NCBI RefSeq assembly: GCF_001294455.1
Contig: NZ_LIKT01000006.1
Span: 1 to 64,000 of the forward strand
Reading direction: 5' to 3'
DNA: 64,000 bases
From: Phaeobacter sp. 11ANDIMAR09
GTDB taxonomy: Bacteria > Pseudomonadota > Alphaproteobacteria > Rhodobacterales > Rhodobacteraceae
The notes beneath the pieces were generated by a model. The model was given only the letters and a program-made list of their open reading frames with translations, was not told the origin of the DNA and did no database searches. Numbering within the stretch: the first letter of the stretch is position 1; the number at the start of each line of letters is the position of its first letter. This document shows positions 52,601 to 60,326 of the stretch, piece by piece. The translations under genes were made by a program, and so were the position numbers.

Positions 52601-53081
52601 GGTTCAGCGTTGCAGCAAAACCCAGCAGCGCCTTGCCTAGATCAATACGCGCAACACTGATCTCACCCAGTTTGACCGAGACGGGAAGCTCTGGCAGCTG
52701 AAACGGTGTGGCCTCGGGGGCGGGCAGGCTGGGATCTTGTGGCAGGGGCTGTGGCTGGCGCAACAGGGTGACCTCGGCAGCCTTCAGATGGTTGATCGAC
52801 AGGTTCCCCCGCAACAGTGCCAGCCGGTTCCAGTCCAGTTCCGCGCCGCGCAGGCGCAGCCAGATGCCAGCCTCATCCGCAACCGTGATTTCATCGATTG
52901 TGGCCTGGGATGAAAAGGCCCCCACCAGTCCGGTCACAGTGATAAATTGGTTGTCCCCCGACAGGGTGTCTTCCAGAAACACCTCCAGATAGCTGGGCTC
53001 CGGGGCAGCGTCCTGCGCGGTGACAGTGAGGGCCGTACTGGCCAGCAGCGCGGCGCAGAGGAGAAGAGGCAGGCGCATCAA
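49605..53081 (-). CDS. tamB: TamB-like translocation and assembly module subunit
   Basis: A 1158-residue protein. An amino-terminal signal/anchor (LLLCAALLASTALTVTAQD) is followed by a very long repetitive beta structure of the AsmA/TamB taper type. The DUF490/TamB domain is at the carboxyl end: GQISLKRGTFDILGRRLELD, EGRITLLGDLKPNLEF, then SEEALALLLFGDNLDDLSPL and the final ESGFGLFFKRDY. TamB spans the periplasm and works with TamA in outer-membrane protein insertion or in anterograde phospholipid movement. Its ATG overlaps the tamA stop by 4 nt. Confidence 0.93.
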   Translation of the reverse strand: MMRLPLLLCAALLASTALTVTAQDAAPEPSYLEVFLEDTLSGDNQFITVTGLVGAFSSQATIDEITVADEAGIWLRLRGAELDWNRLALLRGNLSINHLKAAEVTLLRQPQPLPQDPSLPAPEATPFQLPELPVSVKLGEISVARIDLGKALLGFAATLNLQGELELAEGSLATNLEVNRLDKPGDRLKLVAGYANDSRQITLDLALQEAAGGLISTALALPGAPSLQLTAAGTGQVEDFTAQIGLASNDSPRLAGTVELAAIPEPATPETEAGETEAGDAGLGAGLRFSADLGGDIDVLLLPDYRPFFGPDLKLTLRGSTSDAGGVVLDSFALRSQALRLTGALALAPSGQLDTANIRAAIAPPEGHAAVILPLPGADTTLAAAQLQARKTAEGPWSITAELNQLSHAEALIDAGVITADGLLTPVVTGEPQLDGRVTAKLQGVKLRDPALAEAMGDAVSLRSAITTGGASAIELTDLLVQGADYQASGDLGFAGLEQGLQIVANLRIGAGNLERFSALAGLPLSGALQSQVKGSFTPLSGAFDADLALQGQGVTTGIESLDQLTKGNLALTFTGGRGATGLEIEDFKLLGGQISATAHGNLNSQSGVLSLQARLEDLNPLVPQVSGALSLEGDLSRSGESLTGALELKGPHASFARINGSARLDGAADIKFDAALAEMQRFVPELPGQLIASGVAQRRDRVWQIRSDAKAPSGAEAKLSGSFNETSGLADIAAKGQARLEGANPFITPNLLQGTAKFDLALKGPPSLESLSGQITTQGASMALPAAAQRIDDITAAITLQQARAQLQVSARPRDGGLLRLTGPVALAPPFDGTLRIGISDVTLTDHLSYETRLNGDLTLAGPLAGNSQLSGRIDVGESNINLNTAGGAISAAPIPPIRHIGEPPQARQTRARAGLIQTGSSSGSKTNIDLDLIIDAPNRIYARGRGLNAELGGRIHLRGSTSALAPSGQISLKRGTFDILGRRLELDEGRITLLGDLKPNLEFRSSASTANGTATLEIDGTVDAPQIKVTSDPPRPSEEALALLLFGDNLDDLSPLALARLAKSALDLSGNSLSGQNRLREATGADNAEIGLDSIGSGLLGLGGYIGEKAYTDFNVNTRGDSELSINVDLSDSVTVTGTVDSEGESGFGLFFKRDY

Positions 53082-54883
53082 AAGGCCTGCCCGATGCCAA
53101 TGTAAAACTGCAAGCCGTCATCCGTTCCGCCCTCCACCGGATAGGCAAAATCCACCCGCAGGGGCCCGATCCCGGCCACATCATAGCGCAGGCCCAAGCC
53201 GGCGCCGGAATGGCTGGCGGAGCTGCCAGAGACAAAGGCGTCACTGTCGACATAACCAATGTCAAAGAAACCAACCAATGAGAGCTTGTCGCTGAGACGT
53301 CCGCGCAGCTCAGTCGACAGGGAGAGATAGCCCCGTCCGCCTGCAGAGCTTGTGCCGATGGGAATGCCAAGCGACTGATACTCGTGACCGCGCACCGATC
53401 CAGCCCCGCCAGAGAAAAACAGCAGCGTTGGCGAGGTGTTGCCAAGAGAGGGGCCGATCACCGAACCCAGCTGGGCACGGGCAGCCAGTACCAGGCGGTC
53501 ATTGCTGCCCAACCCGTGATAGATCCGCCCATCCAGTTTGATCTGCAGCCCATCATCGGTGCCGTCCAGCCCCAGAAACGGGGTCAGCCGGGCGTTGAGG
53601 AAATAGCCGCCCGTGGCATCAACCCTGCTGTTGCGGCGGTCATATTCGGCGCGCAGAAATCCGGCGACATATTTGAAACGCCGCTTGCCAAAGGCATCCG
53701 TCGCCAGGATCGAGTTAAAGCCAATGCCAGCCTCGGCAAAAAGCTGATCTGAATAGACCCGGCGCACGCCAATGCCGCCCAGACCCTGGGTGGCGGTGTA
53801 ATGCTCTTCGTCCAGCCGTTCGGCCTCGGCCAGGTAGAACAGATTGTCATCCGGCCCCAGTGTGGCCGGGCGGTCCAGACGCAGGGCGATGCGCCCGTCG
53901 ATGTCATTGCTGCTGCCCAGCCCGCTGAGCCGCGCCTCAAAGCGCAGTTTCTCTGCCCCACCAAAGAGGTTGCGATGCATCCAGGTGGTGGTGAGCTCAA
54001 TTCCATCAGAAGAGCTGATCTCGGCGCCAAAGGTCAGACGGCGCGGCGGCATGTCCTCGACCCCGGCGATATAGTCCAGGGTGCCATCCGGGTTGGGCTG
54101 CTCTTCAGCCCGCAGCGTGACCGAGGAAAACGCCCCGGTGCGCCGCAACCGGGTGGCGGACCTGGCCACCAAGTCGGGATGATAAATCTCGCCGCTGGGC
54201 AGACCTGCGATATGCTGGATGGCTGCAGCGCGCACCGCGCTGGGCGTGGCCAGCTTTAGGCGGCCAAAGCGCAGTTGCGCACCCGGAGCCAGGGTCAGCC
54301 GCGCGTCCAGGGTATGGGCGCGATGATTGGCGGTGATGGCCTGTTGGGCCAATCGCACCTTGGGGTGGCCCGCGCGGCGCCAGGCCATGACACCGGCGGC
54401 TCCGGCATCGCGCAGCACGCCTGTTGTTGCGGGCGCACCGGTGACAAACTCAGCGGGCGGTGTCACATCACTGTTCTTGGGCCAGGGGGTGATCTCGGCA
54501 CGGGAGAAGCGAAAGCTGGGGCCGGGCACAACATTGATGCGCAGGGAGGCGATCTGGCTCGGCGCATTCAGGGGCTGGATGCGGGCGGCCTCTTGCCCGT
54601 CGAGCAGGATATTGACCTGCGGGGAAAAATACCCGGCATCATAGAGGACCTGCACCAGGGTTCGGTAATCCGACAGGGCGGCGGCAAGCAGCTCCTGCGC
54701 GTCGGTCTGCGGAGCGGCGGCCAAGGCGCTGGAGGCATCCCGCAGGCGCTGTTGCAGCTCCGGCGCAGCACCGGGAGCAGTCAGGAGTGCTTCGGCAGCG
54801 GTGCCGGAATGCGGCAGGGATACCCCAACGAGGCAGAGGCACATGGCTGCTGCGCGCAGAGGAAAAGTGAAAGGCATAGGCAC
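53078..54883 (-). CDS. tamA: TamA outer-membrane protein (BamA/Omp85 superfamily)
   Basis: A 601-residue protein. The signal peptide covers about residues 1-29, then come POTRA domains (about 40-260; GPSFRFSRAEITPW and GAQLRFGRLKL mark the beginnings of two). A 16-stranded barrel follows from about 270 to the end. The Omp85 lid-lock motif is VRGHEY (about 505-510) in GGAGSVRGHEYQSLG. The barrel ends GGTDDGLQFYIGIGQAF with the terminal phenylalanine that Bam recognises. It forms an operon with tamB. The 257 nt before it, toward puuD, contain a small CCTGCC/GGCAGG hairpin and no gene. Confidence 0.93.
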   Translation of the reverse strand: MPMPFTFPLRAAAMCLCLVGVSLPHSGTAAEALLTAPGAAPELQQRLRDASSALAAAPQTDAQELLAAALSDYRTLVQVLYDAGYFSPQVNILLDGQEAARIQPLNAPSQIASLRINVVPGPSFRFSRAEITPWPKNSDVTPPAEFVTGAPATTGVLRDAGAAGVMAWRRAGHPKVRLAQQAITANHRAHTLDARLTLAPGAQLRFGRLKLATPSAVRAAAIQHIAGLPSGEIYHPDLVARSATRLRRTGAFSSVTLRAEEQPNPDGTLDYIAGVEDMPPRRLTFGAEISSSDGIELTTTWMHRNLFGGAEKLRFEARLSGLGSSNDIDGRIALRLDRPATLGPDDNLFYLAEAERLDEEHYTATQGLGGIGVRRVYSDQLFAEAGIGFNSILATDAFGKRRFKYVAGFLRAEYDRRNSRVDATGGYFLNARLTPFLGLDGTDDGLQIKLDGRIYHGLGSNDRLVLAARAQLGSVIGPSLGNTSPTLLFFSGGAGSVRGHEYQSLGIPIGTSSAGGRGYLSLSTELRGRLSDKLSLVGFFDIGYVDSDAFVSGSSASHSGAGLGLRYDVAGIGPLRVDFAYPVEGGTDDGLQFYIGIGQAF

Positions 54884-55140
54884 TCCGGGCAGCGTGCAGA
54901 AATCGGGCGCAGAACAGCAATCTCAAAAATGTGGCAGCAGGCAGAATGGCCACGCGAGATGGTCCAGCGACCCTAGCACAGGGCGGCGGAAGGTAAAGTG
55001 GTCTCAAGCGTGATTTGGAGCCTGCCTGTGCCGACGGGCAGGAAGCCGCGCAGACCAGGGCCTAGTTGCCAGAGGCCCAGCCCAGGGGAGCGACAGAACC
55101 AGTCGGTGGGAGGGCAGGGAGCAGGTTGCTAAACAGCGGG

Positions 55141-56373
55141 CTACATGCGGGCGTTTTTGAACCAGCGCCGGATGGCAGCGCGGTCTTCGGGTTCCATGAA
55201 GGTGACATTGGCGGGGGGCATGGCATCCGTCACCCCGGCATGCAGAAAGACGGCCTCTGCCTGACGCGCCAGATCGCCCTCTGTCTCCAGCAGGACGGCC
55301 TTGGGGGCGGTGCGTATACCATCCCAGAAAGGTTCGCGCGCGTGGCACATGCTACAGCGGCCCAGAACGATTTCATGCACCTCTTCAAAGCCTTCGGCCT
55401 GGGCCATCATCAGGGCCGTGCCGGTCAGGACGGCACTGTCCTCCTCGGCATCGCCATCGTGCTCCAGCCCCAGGGTGGAGAGCATGATCACGCCCAGGAA
55501 CAGCAGGGTGGTAACCAGCCAGGTCCAGGTGGGATTGCCGGTGCCGGCATGTTTGGTGTTGAAATAGTGCCGGATGGTGACGCCCATCAAAAACACCAGT
55601 GCCGCGATCAGCCAGTTGTATTCAGAGGCAAAGGCCAGCGGGTAGTGGTTGGACAGCATCAGGAAGATCACCGGCAGGGTGAGGTAGTTGTTATGGGTCG
55701 AGCGCAGCTTGGCGATCTTGCCATATTTGGCATCCGGGGTACGGCCGGCCTGTAGGTCCGCCACCACGATGCGCTGGTTCGGCATGATGATGAAAAAGAC
55801 ATTGGCGGTCATGATCGTGGCGGTAAAGGCCCCGAGGTGCAGCATCATAGCGCGGCCGGTAAAGACCTGATTTAGCCCATAGCCCATCACCACCAGCAAT
55901 CCGAACAAAAGCACCATCAGCAGAGTGGGGCGCTCAGCCAGGCCGGACTTGCACAGGCGGTCATAGATCAGCCAGCCAATCGACAGGGTGGCCGCTGAAA
56001 TCGCGATGCCCTGCCAGAGCGTCAGCTCCGCCTTGCTTTGGTCTATCAAATAGAGCTCGCCGCCGACCCAATAGACCACCATCAACAGGGCAAAGCCCGA
56101 GAGCCAGGTGGTGTAGCTCTCCCATTTGAACCAGATCAGATGCTCGGGCATGCGGTCGGGGGCGACCAGAAATTTGGTAATGTGGTAAAAGCCGCCGCCA
56201 TGCACCTGCCATTCTTCGCCATGGGCTCCGGCAGGCAGATCGGGGGCCTTGCGCAGACCCAGATCCAGGGCAATGAAATAGAAGGAGGAGCCAATCCAGG
56301 CCATGGCGGTGATCACATGCAGCCAGCGAAAGACAAAGCCAAGCCAGTCCCACATCATCAAAATCTCATACAT
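55141..56373 (-). CDS. puuD: Membrane-bound urate hydroxylase PuuD with cytochrome c domain
   Basis: A 410-residue protein that oxidises urate to 5-hydroxyisourate and passes electrons to the respiratory chain. The amino part has eight to nine membrane helices (FRWLHVITAMAWIGSSFYFI near residue 16, with conserved His and Trp). The carboxyl 90 residues form a cytochrome c-like domain with the heme-binding CSMCH in LGRCSMCHAREPFWDG and a possible axial methionine in the MPPANVTFM segment. That is the standard PuuD design. It is divergent from a LysR gene whose candidate binding site lies between them. Confidence 0.95.
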   Translation of the reverse strand: MYEILMMWDWLGFVFRWLHVITAMAWIGSSFYFIALDLGLRKAPDLPAGAHGEEWQVHGGGFYHITKFLVAPDRMPEHLIWFKWESYTTWLSGFALLMVVYWVGGELYLIDQSKAELTLWQGIAISAATLSIGWLIYDRLCKSGLAERPTLLMVLLFGLLVVMGYGLNQVFTGRAMMLHLGAFTATIMTANVFFIIMPNQRIVVADLQAGRTPDAKYGKIAKLRSTHNNYLTLPVIFLMLSNHYPLAFASEYNWLIAALVFLMGVTIRHYFNTKHAGTGNPTWTWLVTTLLFLGVIMLSTLGLEHDGDAEEDSAVLTGTALMMAQAEGFEEVHEIVLGRCSMCHAREPFWDGIRTAPKAVLLETEGDLARQAEAVFLHAGVTDAMPPANVTFMEPEDRAAIRRWFKNARM

Positions 56374-56432
56374 TGCGTGCCTTTCGCTGTCTTTTTGGCT
56401 GGGTTTACCCTGTCGCCACCCTAGGCAAAGCC

Positions 56433-56459
56433 AAGTTTATTCGGTATTCCAGTAAACTT
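56433..56459. promoter_or_regulatory. Candidate LysR binding site between puuD and its regulator
   Basis: AAGTTTA (56433-56439) and TAAACTT (56453-56459) form perfect 7-bp arms around a 13-nt spacer. The size and position fit a LysR-type site (T-N11-A class) shared by the divergent puuD and LysR genes. Binding is inferred. Confidence 0.6.
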
Positions 56460-56512
56460 CCAAACTGTATCAAAAAAACAAGAAGAATGCCGCAGGGGCG
56501 GAGAGGGGGCCG

Positions 56513-57457
56513 ATGTCATATCTGGACAATATCAGAACCTTTGTACGGGTCTATGAGCTGGGCTCGATGTCGGCAGCGGGGCGGGATCTACGGGTCTCTC
56601 CGGCGGTGACCTCGGCGCGGATCTCGCAGCTTGAGGATTACCTCGGCGTGCGCCTGTTTCAGCGCACCACCCGCAATCTGACGGCGACGGAACAGGGGCA
56701 GGCGTTTTATTCCGGCGCGGTCTCGGTGCTTGAGGCGGTGGATCAGGCCGAGGCGCAGGTGATGCATCTGACCGACACGCCGCGCGGCACCCTGTTTGTG
56801 GCGGCACCTTTGGGGGCCGGGCGGCGATTGGTCGCCCCGGAAGTGCCGGAATTTCTGACCGATTATCCTGAGATCAATATCCGATTGCGGCTGTCGGATC
56901 GCACGGTGGATCTGACCACCGAAGGCCTGGATCTGGCGTTTTTCCTGGGCCAGCCGGAAGACAGTAACCTGCGCATTCGCAAGATCGCCGACTGTCAGCG
57001 GGTGCTCTGCGCGGCGCCGGACTATGTGGCCCGCCATGGCATGCCTGCCAGCGGCGAGGACTTAGTGAAGGGCCGTCACAACTGCCTGAACCTGCGCTAT
57101 CCTGGCGCCAGTGAATTTCAGTGGATGCTGCAGACGGATGAAGGGCCAAAGCGGTTTGCGGTTTCGGGGCGGTATGAATGTGACGATGGCGATGTGCTGA
57201 CGGATTGGGCCTTGGCCGGGGAGGGTATCGCGCTGAAACCGGTATTTGAAGTGGCGGAGCATCTGACCTCGGGGGCGCTGATCGCGGTGGCAGAGCAGAC
57301 CCCACCGGTGCCGGTACAGATGGCCTGTCTGTATACTCATCGCCGCCACCAGGACCCAAAGACGCGATTGTTCATGGATTTTATGACCCAGCGCATGGGG
57401 GCTTCGGTGCGTGCGGCAGAAGCTTTGGTCGGAACAGTCACGGCAAAGGAGAGCTGA
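56513..57457 (+). CDS. LysR-family regulator next to puuD
   Basis: A 314-residue LysR regulator. The helix-turn-helix lies at about residues 2-62 (VYELGSMSAAGRDLRVSPAV, SARISQLEDYLGVRLFQRTT), and the periplasmic-binding-like effector domain at about 90-300 (GTLFVAAPLGAGRRLVAPEV). The subgroup (DNIRTFVRVYELGSMSAAGR) is that of CrgA/DsdC-like regulators. From its position, it should control puuD and perhaps the rest of the urate genes in response to a purine-derived signal. Confidence 0.9.
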   Translation: MSYLDNIRTFVRVYELGSMSAAGRDLRVSPAVTSARISQLEDYLGVRLFQRTTRNLTATEQGQAFYSGAVSVLEAVDQAEAQVMHLTDTPRGTLFVAAPLGAGRRLVAPEVPEFLTDYPEINIRLRLSDRTVDLTTEGLDLAFFLGQPEDSNLRIRKIADCQRVLCAAPDYVARHGMPASGEDLVKGRHNCLNLRYPGASEFQWMLQTDEGPKRFAVSGRYECDDGDVLTDWALAGEGIALKPVFEVAEHLTSGALIAVAEQTPPVPVQMACLYTHRRHQDPKTRLFMDFMTQRMGASVRAAEALVGTVTAKES

Positions 57458-57467
57458 TCTCCCAGGA

Positions 57468-57728
57468 TCAGGGCGGGGCTCCCGCCCCCGGGGGAGCAGG
57501 CCCTTTGGGCCCGCCCCGGCGTTGGGCCCGGCACCGCTGTCGCGGTGCGGTTGCGCGGATCGAGGGCGGTGCGTTTGGGCGCTTCCCTTGTACTGGACCG
57601 GCAGAAAAATCTGCTGAGAAGCGCTTCAGGAGGTTTTCTGCCTCCTGAAGACGCCCTGTCTATGGTGTCGGATTTTTGATCACCTCAAGGGCAAGCCGGG
57701 CGGGGCCCGGCGGCTGCGCCGTCCTTGA
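57468..57728. repeat. GC-rich mosaic intergenic repeat, copy C
   Basis: This fills the 305-nt gap between the convergent LysR and uraH genes; no gene lies there. In order: GGGCGGGGCTCCCGCCC near 57471; GTTGGGCCCGGC leading to hairpin GCACCGC/GCGGTGC (57531-57548); CTGCTGAGAAG (57611-57621) followed by hairpin CTTCAGGAGG/CCTCCTGAAG (57624-57650); then the dyad TCAAGG (57685-57690) to CCTTGA (57723-57728) with TCAAGGGCAAGCCG. The last two parts match copy A in words and layout, the first two copy B and copy D. Confidence 0.65.
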
Positions 57729-57762
57729 CCTGATCAAAGATCCTGTGGGGGGCGGCTGGCGA

Positions 57763-58119
57763 TCAGCTGCCGCGATAGGTGGAATAGCCATAGGGCGAGA
57801 GCAGCAGCGGTACGTGGTAATGGGCCTGCGCGTCATTGATGCCAAAGCGGATCGGCACCTGATCGAGAAACAGCGGGTCTGCGCCGGCCTGGCCAGAGGC
57901 CCGCAGATAGCTGCCCGCCTCAAAGACCAGCTCATAGGTGCCGGGGCTGAACTGCTCCGCTGGCAGGATGGGGCTATCGGTGCGCCCATCCGAATTGGTG
58001 GTCATGGCGGCCAGCTTTTGGCGGACCTCGCCATCGAGGCGATAGAGCGTGATGGGCAGGTCCGCGGCGGGGCAGCCCCGGGCGGTGTCCAGAACATGGG
58101 TGGTGAGATATCCGGTCAT
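57763..58119 (-). CDS. uraH: 5-hydroxyisourate hydrolase (transthyretin-like)
   Basis: A 118-residue enzyme that opens 5-hydroxyisourate to OHCU, the step after PuuD. It has the three family signatures: [14 protein letters not shown] at the amino end (His active-site residue), [13 protein letters not shown] (about residues 42-54, Arg), and [19 protein letters not shown] at the carboxyl end, which retains the diagnostic Y-R-G-S tail. The start at 58119 begins the family-conserved [11 protein letters not shown]; a longer reading would start at 58164. It is transcribed divergently from the fused allantoinase gene. Confidence 0.95.
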   Translation of the reverse strand: MTGYLTTHVLDTARGCPAADLPITLYRLDGEVRQKLAAMTTNSDGRTDSPILPAEQFSPGTYELVFEAGSYLRASGQAGADPLFLDQVPIRFGINDAQAHYHVPLLLSPYGYSTYRGS

Positions 58120-58166
58120 TTCAGAGGCGCTCCGTGAGATATATGCCGTATTTTCCTGCATCACTT

Positions 58167-58186
58167 GGGGTTTTGCTGCAAACCCC
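58167..58186. promoter_or_regulatory. Inverted repeat between uraH and the allantoinase gene
   Basis: GGGGTTT (58167-58173) and AAACCCC (58180-58186) form a perfect 7-bp stem with loop TGCTGC in the 150-nt divergent region between uraH and the puuE fusion. TTGACA at 58193-58198 may be a minus-35 box toward the plus strand, although no good minus-10 box stands at 16-18 nt. A candidate operator for both directions. Confidence 0.4.
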
Positions 58187-58269
58187 CCTGCTTTGACAGT
58201 GTATTCGGGAAATTTTGAAAAAGAAGCGGGGTCTTTTACAATAGCAAGAGAGATGAGGCGAAATTTGCA

Positions 58270-59736
58270 ATGTCAGAGCAGATGTCGCCAGCCAAGGTTA
58301 GGAAAGAGACGCAGCGCATGAACAGATACCCGCGCAATATGATTGGTTATGGGGCGCAAAGGCCGGAGGCGGCCTGGCCCGGCGGCGCCCGTGTGGCGGT
58401 GCAATTTGTGTTGAACTATGAAGAGGGCGGCGAGAACTGCATCCTGCATGGCGATGCAGGGTCAGAGGCCTTTCTGTCCGATATTGCCGGGGCGGCACCC
58501 TGGCCGGGACAGCGCCATTGGAACATGGAATCAATCTATGAATATGGCGCGCGGGCTGGGTTCTGGCGGCTGCATGACATGTTCACCCAGGCTGATATTC
58601 CGCTGACCATCTATGGGGTGGCCACGGCGCTGGCGCGCTCGCCCGATCAGGTGGCGGCAATGAAATCCGCAGGCTGGGAGATCGCCAGCCATGGGCTGAA
58701 ATGGGTCGAACACAAGGATATGAGCGAGGCGGAGGAACGTGCCGCCATCACTGAGGCCGTGCGCCTGCACACCGAGGTGGTCGGCGCGCGGCCTCGTGGC
58801 TGGTACACCGGGCGCTGCAGCAGCAACACGGTGCGATTGGTGGCTGAAGAGGGGGGCTTTGATTATGTCTCGGACACCTATGACGATGACCTGCCCTATT
58901 GGCTGGAAGTCGGGGACCGTGACCAACTGGTGATCCCCTATACGCTGGAAGCCAATGATATGCGCTTTGCCACGGCGCCCGGTTACATCACCGGCGAGCA
59001 GTTTTTTCAGTATCTGAAAGATGCCTTTGATTTGCTTTATGCGGAAGGCGCAGCAGGCAAACCCAAGATGATGAGCATCGGGTTGCATTGCCGCCTGATC
59101 GGCCGGCCTGGCAAGGCGGCGGGGTTGAAGAAGTTCATCGACTATATTCAGAGGTTCGATCAGGTCTGGTGCCCGCGCCGGATCGATATTGCAGACCACT
59201 GGGCCAAGACCCATCCGCATCAGCGCCATGAGCGAGCCAGCCAGATGGAGCGCGCGCGTTTTGTTGAGGTCTTTGGCGGTGTCTTTGAACATTCGCCCTG
59301 GATTGCGGAACGCGCCCATGGGTTGGAGCTGGGACCGGCGCATGACACTGCGGGGGGCGTGCATAATGCCCTGTGCCGGATGTTCCGCTCTGCCAGTGAG
59401 GACGAACGCCTTGGCGTGCTGACGGCCCACCCGGATCTTGCGGGCAAGCTGGCGGCGGCCAAACGGCTGACCGCCGAGAGCACCTCGGAGCAGGCCAGCG
59501 CGGGCCTGGATGCGCTGACTGATGCGGAGCGAGCGCGGTTTAGCGAACTCAACAGCGCCTATGTGGAAAAATATGGTTTTCCCTTCATCATAGCGGTGCG
59601 CGACTACGACAAACCCAGCATTCTGGCGGCGTTTGAACGTCGTATCAACAATGATCGCGCGGTGGAATTTTCCGAGGCCTGCAAACAGGTGGAACGCATT
59701 GCCGAATTCCGGCTGCGCGACCTGGTGCCCGCATGA
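58270..59736 (+). CDS. puuE: Fused allantoinase PuuE - OHCU decarboxylase UraD
   Basis: A 488-residue bifunctional protein. Residues about 17-315 are PuuE, a polysaccharide-deacetylase-fold allantoinase ([16 protein letters not shown]-equivalent [59 protein letters not shown]). Residues about 325-488 are UraD, 2-oxo-4-hydroxy-4-carboxy-5-ureidoimidazoline decarboxylase ([20 protein letters not shown], the HPDLAGKLA motif at 387-395, [26 protein letters not shown]). The UraD domain makes (S)-allantoin from OHCU and PuuE hydrolyses it to allantoate, so two consecutive steps are joined, in reverse order of the chain. Another start at 58318 (MNRYPRN) is the more usual PuuE beginning. Confidence 0.93.
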   Translation: MSEQMSPAKVRKETQRMNRYPRNMIGYGAQRPEAAWPGGARVAVQFVLNYEEGGENCILHGDAGSEAFLSDIAGAAPWPGQRHWNMESIYEYGARAGFWRLHDMFTQADIPLTIYGVATALARSPDQVAAMKSAGWEIASHGLKWVEHKDMSEAEERAAITEAVRLHTEVVGARPRGWYTGRCSSNTVRLVAEEGGFDYVSDTYDDDLPYWLEVGDRDQLVIPYTLEANDMRFATAPGYITGEQFFQYLKDAFDLLYAEGAAGKPKMMSIGLHCRLIGRPGKAAGLKKFIDYIQRFDQVWCPRRIDIADHWAKTHPHQRHERASQMERARFVEVFGGVFEHSPWIAERAHGLELGPAHDTAGGVHNALCRMFRSASEDERLGVLTAHPDLAGKLAAAKRLTAESTSEQASAGLDALTDAERARFSELNSAYVEKYGFPFIIAVRDYDKPSILAAFERRINNDRAVEFSEACKQVERIAEFRLRDLVPA

Positions 59737-60224
59737 GCGCGCCGGTTGAGATTCGTATCCAGCCGATGAGCGCCGCGGCGTTTGCGCCCTTTGGTGATCT
59801 TCTGGATATCTCGGGCAACCCTGACAAGATGATCAATCAGGGGCTTTGCGGCCGCTATCATGACCGGGCGCAGATGGCGTTTGTCGAGGGGCGTGCCGGG
59901 CTGAGCCTGTTCAATGCAGAGCCACGCGATTTGCCGATGCCGCTGGCGATGATGGAGCGCCACCCCGAGGGCAGCCAGGCCTTTATCCCCATGAGCGAAC
60001 ATGGGTTTTTGGTTATTGTGGCAGCGGATGCGGGGGGGAAGCCGGGCCATCCCATCGCCTTTGAGACCCAGCCGGGTCAGGCCGTGAATTTCCATCGCGG
60101 CACCTGGCACGGGGTGCTGACGCCTCTGCAGGCGCCCGGGCTCTTTGCGGTGGTGGACAGGATCGGTGCAGGTGACAACCTGCAGGAACATTGGTTCGAC
60201 GCGGCCTATGTGGTGTGCCGCTAG
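59733..60224 (+). CDS. allA: Ureidoglycolate lyase
   Basis: A 163-residue cupin-like enzyme that splits (S)-ureidoglycolate to glyoxylate and urea. The family pattern is present: AFAPFGDLLDISGNPDKMIN, LSLFNAEPRDLPMPLAMMER, HPEGSQAFIPMS, VNFHRGTWHGVLTPLQ (metal/substrate histidines), and FAVVDRIGAGDNLQEHWF. The ATG overlaps the stop of the preceding fused gene by 4 nt, giving translational coupling. Its substrate would come from allantoate by way of ureidoglycine, for which the gene at 63750 encodes one enzyme. Confidence 0.95.
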   Translation: MSAPVEIRIQPMSAAAFAPFGDLLDISGNPDKMINQGLCGRYHDRAQMAFVEGRAGLSLFNAEPRDLPMPLAMMERHPEGSQAFIPMSEHGFLVIVAADAGGKPGHPIAFETQPGQAVNFHRGTWHGVLTPLQAPGLFAVVDRIGAGDNLQEHWFDAAYVVCR

Positions 60225-60326
60225 GCCAATACCTGTGTGAATAAGTTTGGAAATATGAAGTAAATCAAATGGGTAAAGCAGATCGTCCAAAGAAGGCGAC
60301 AGCTTATCAACCAACAGAACGAGGGA

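Noticed and set aside
60225-60326. Purine riboswitch before the permease gene
   Set aside because: The 102-nt gap shows no three-way junction pairing or conserved loop sequences of the purine riboswitch class.
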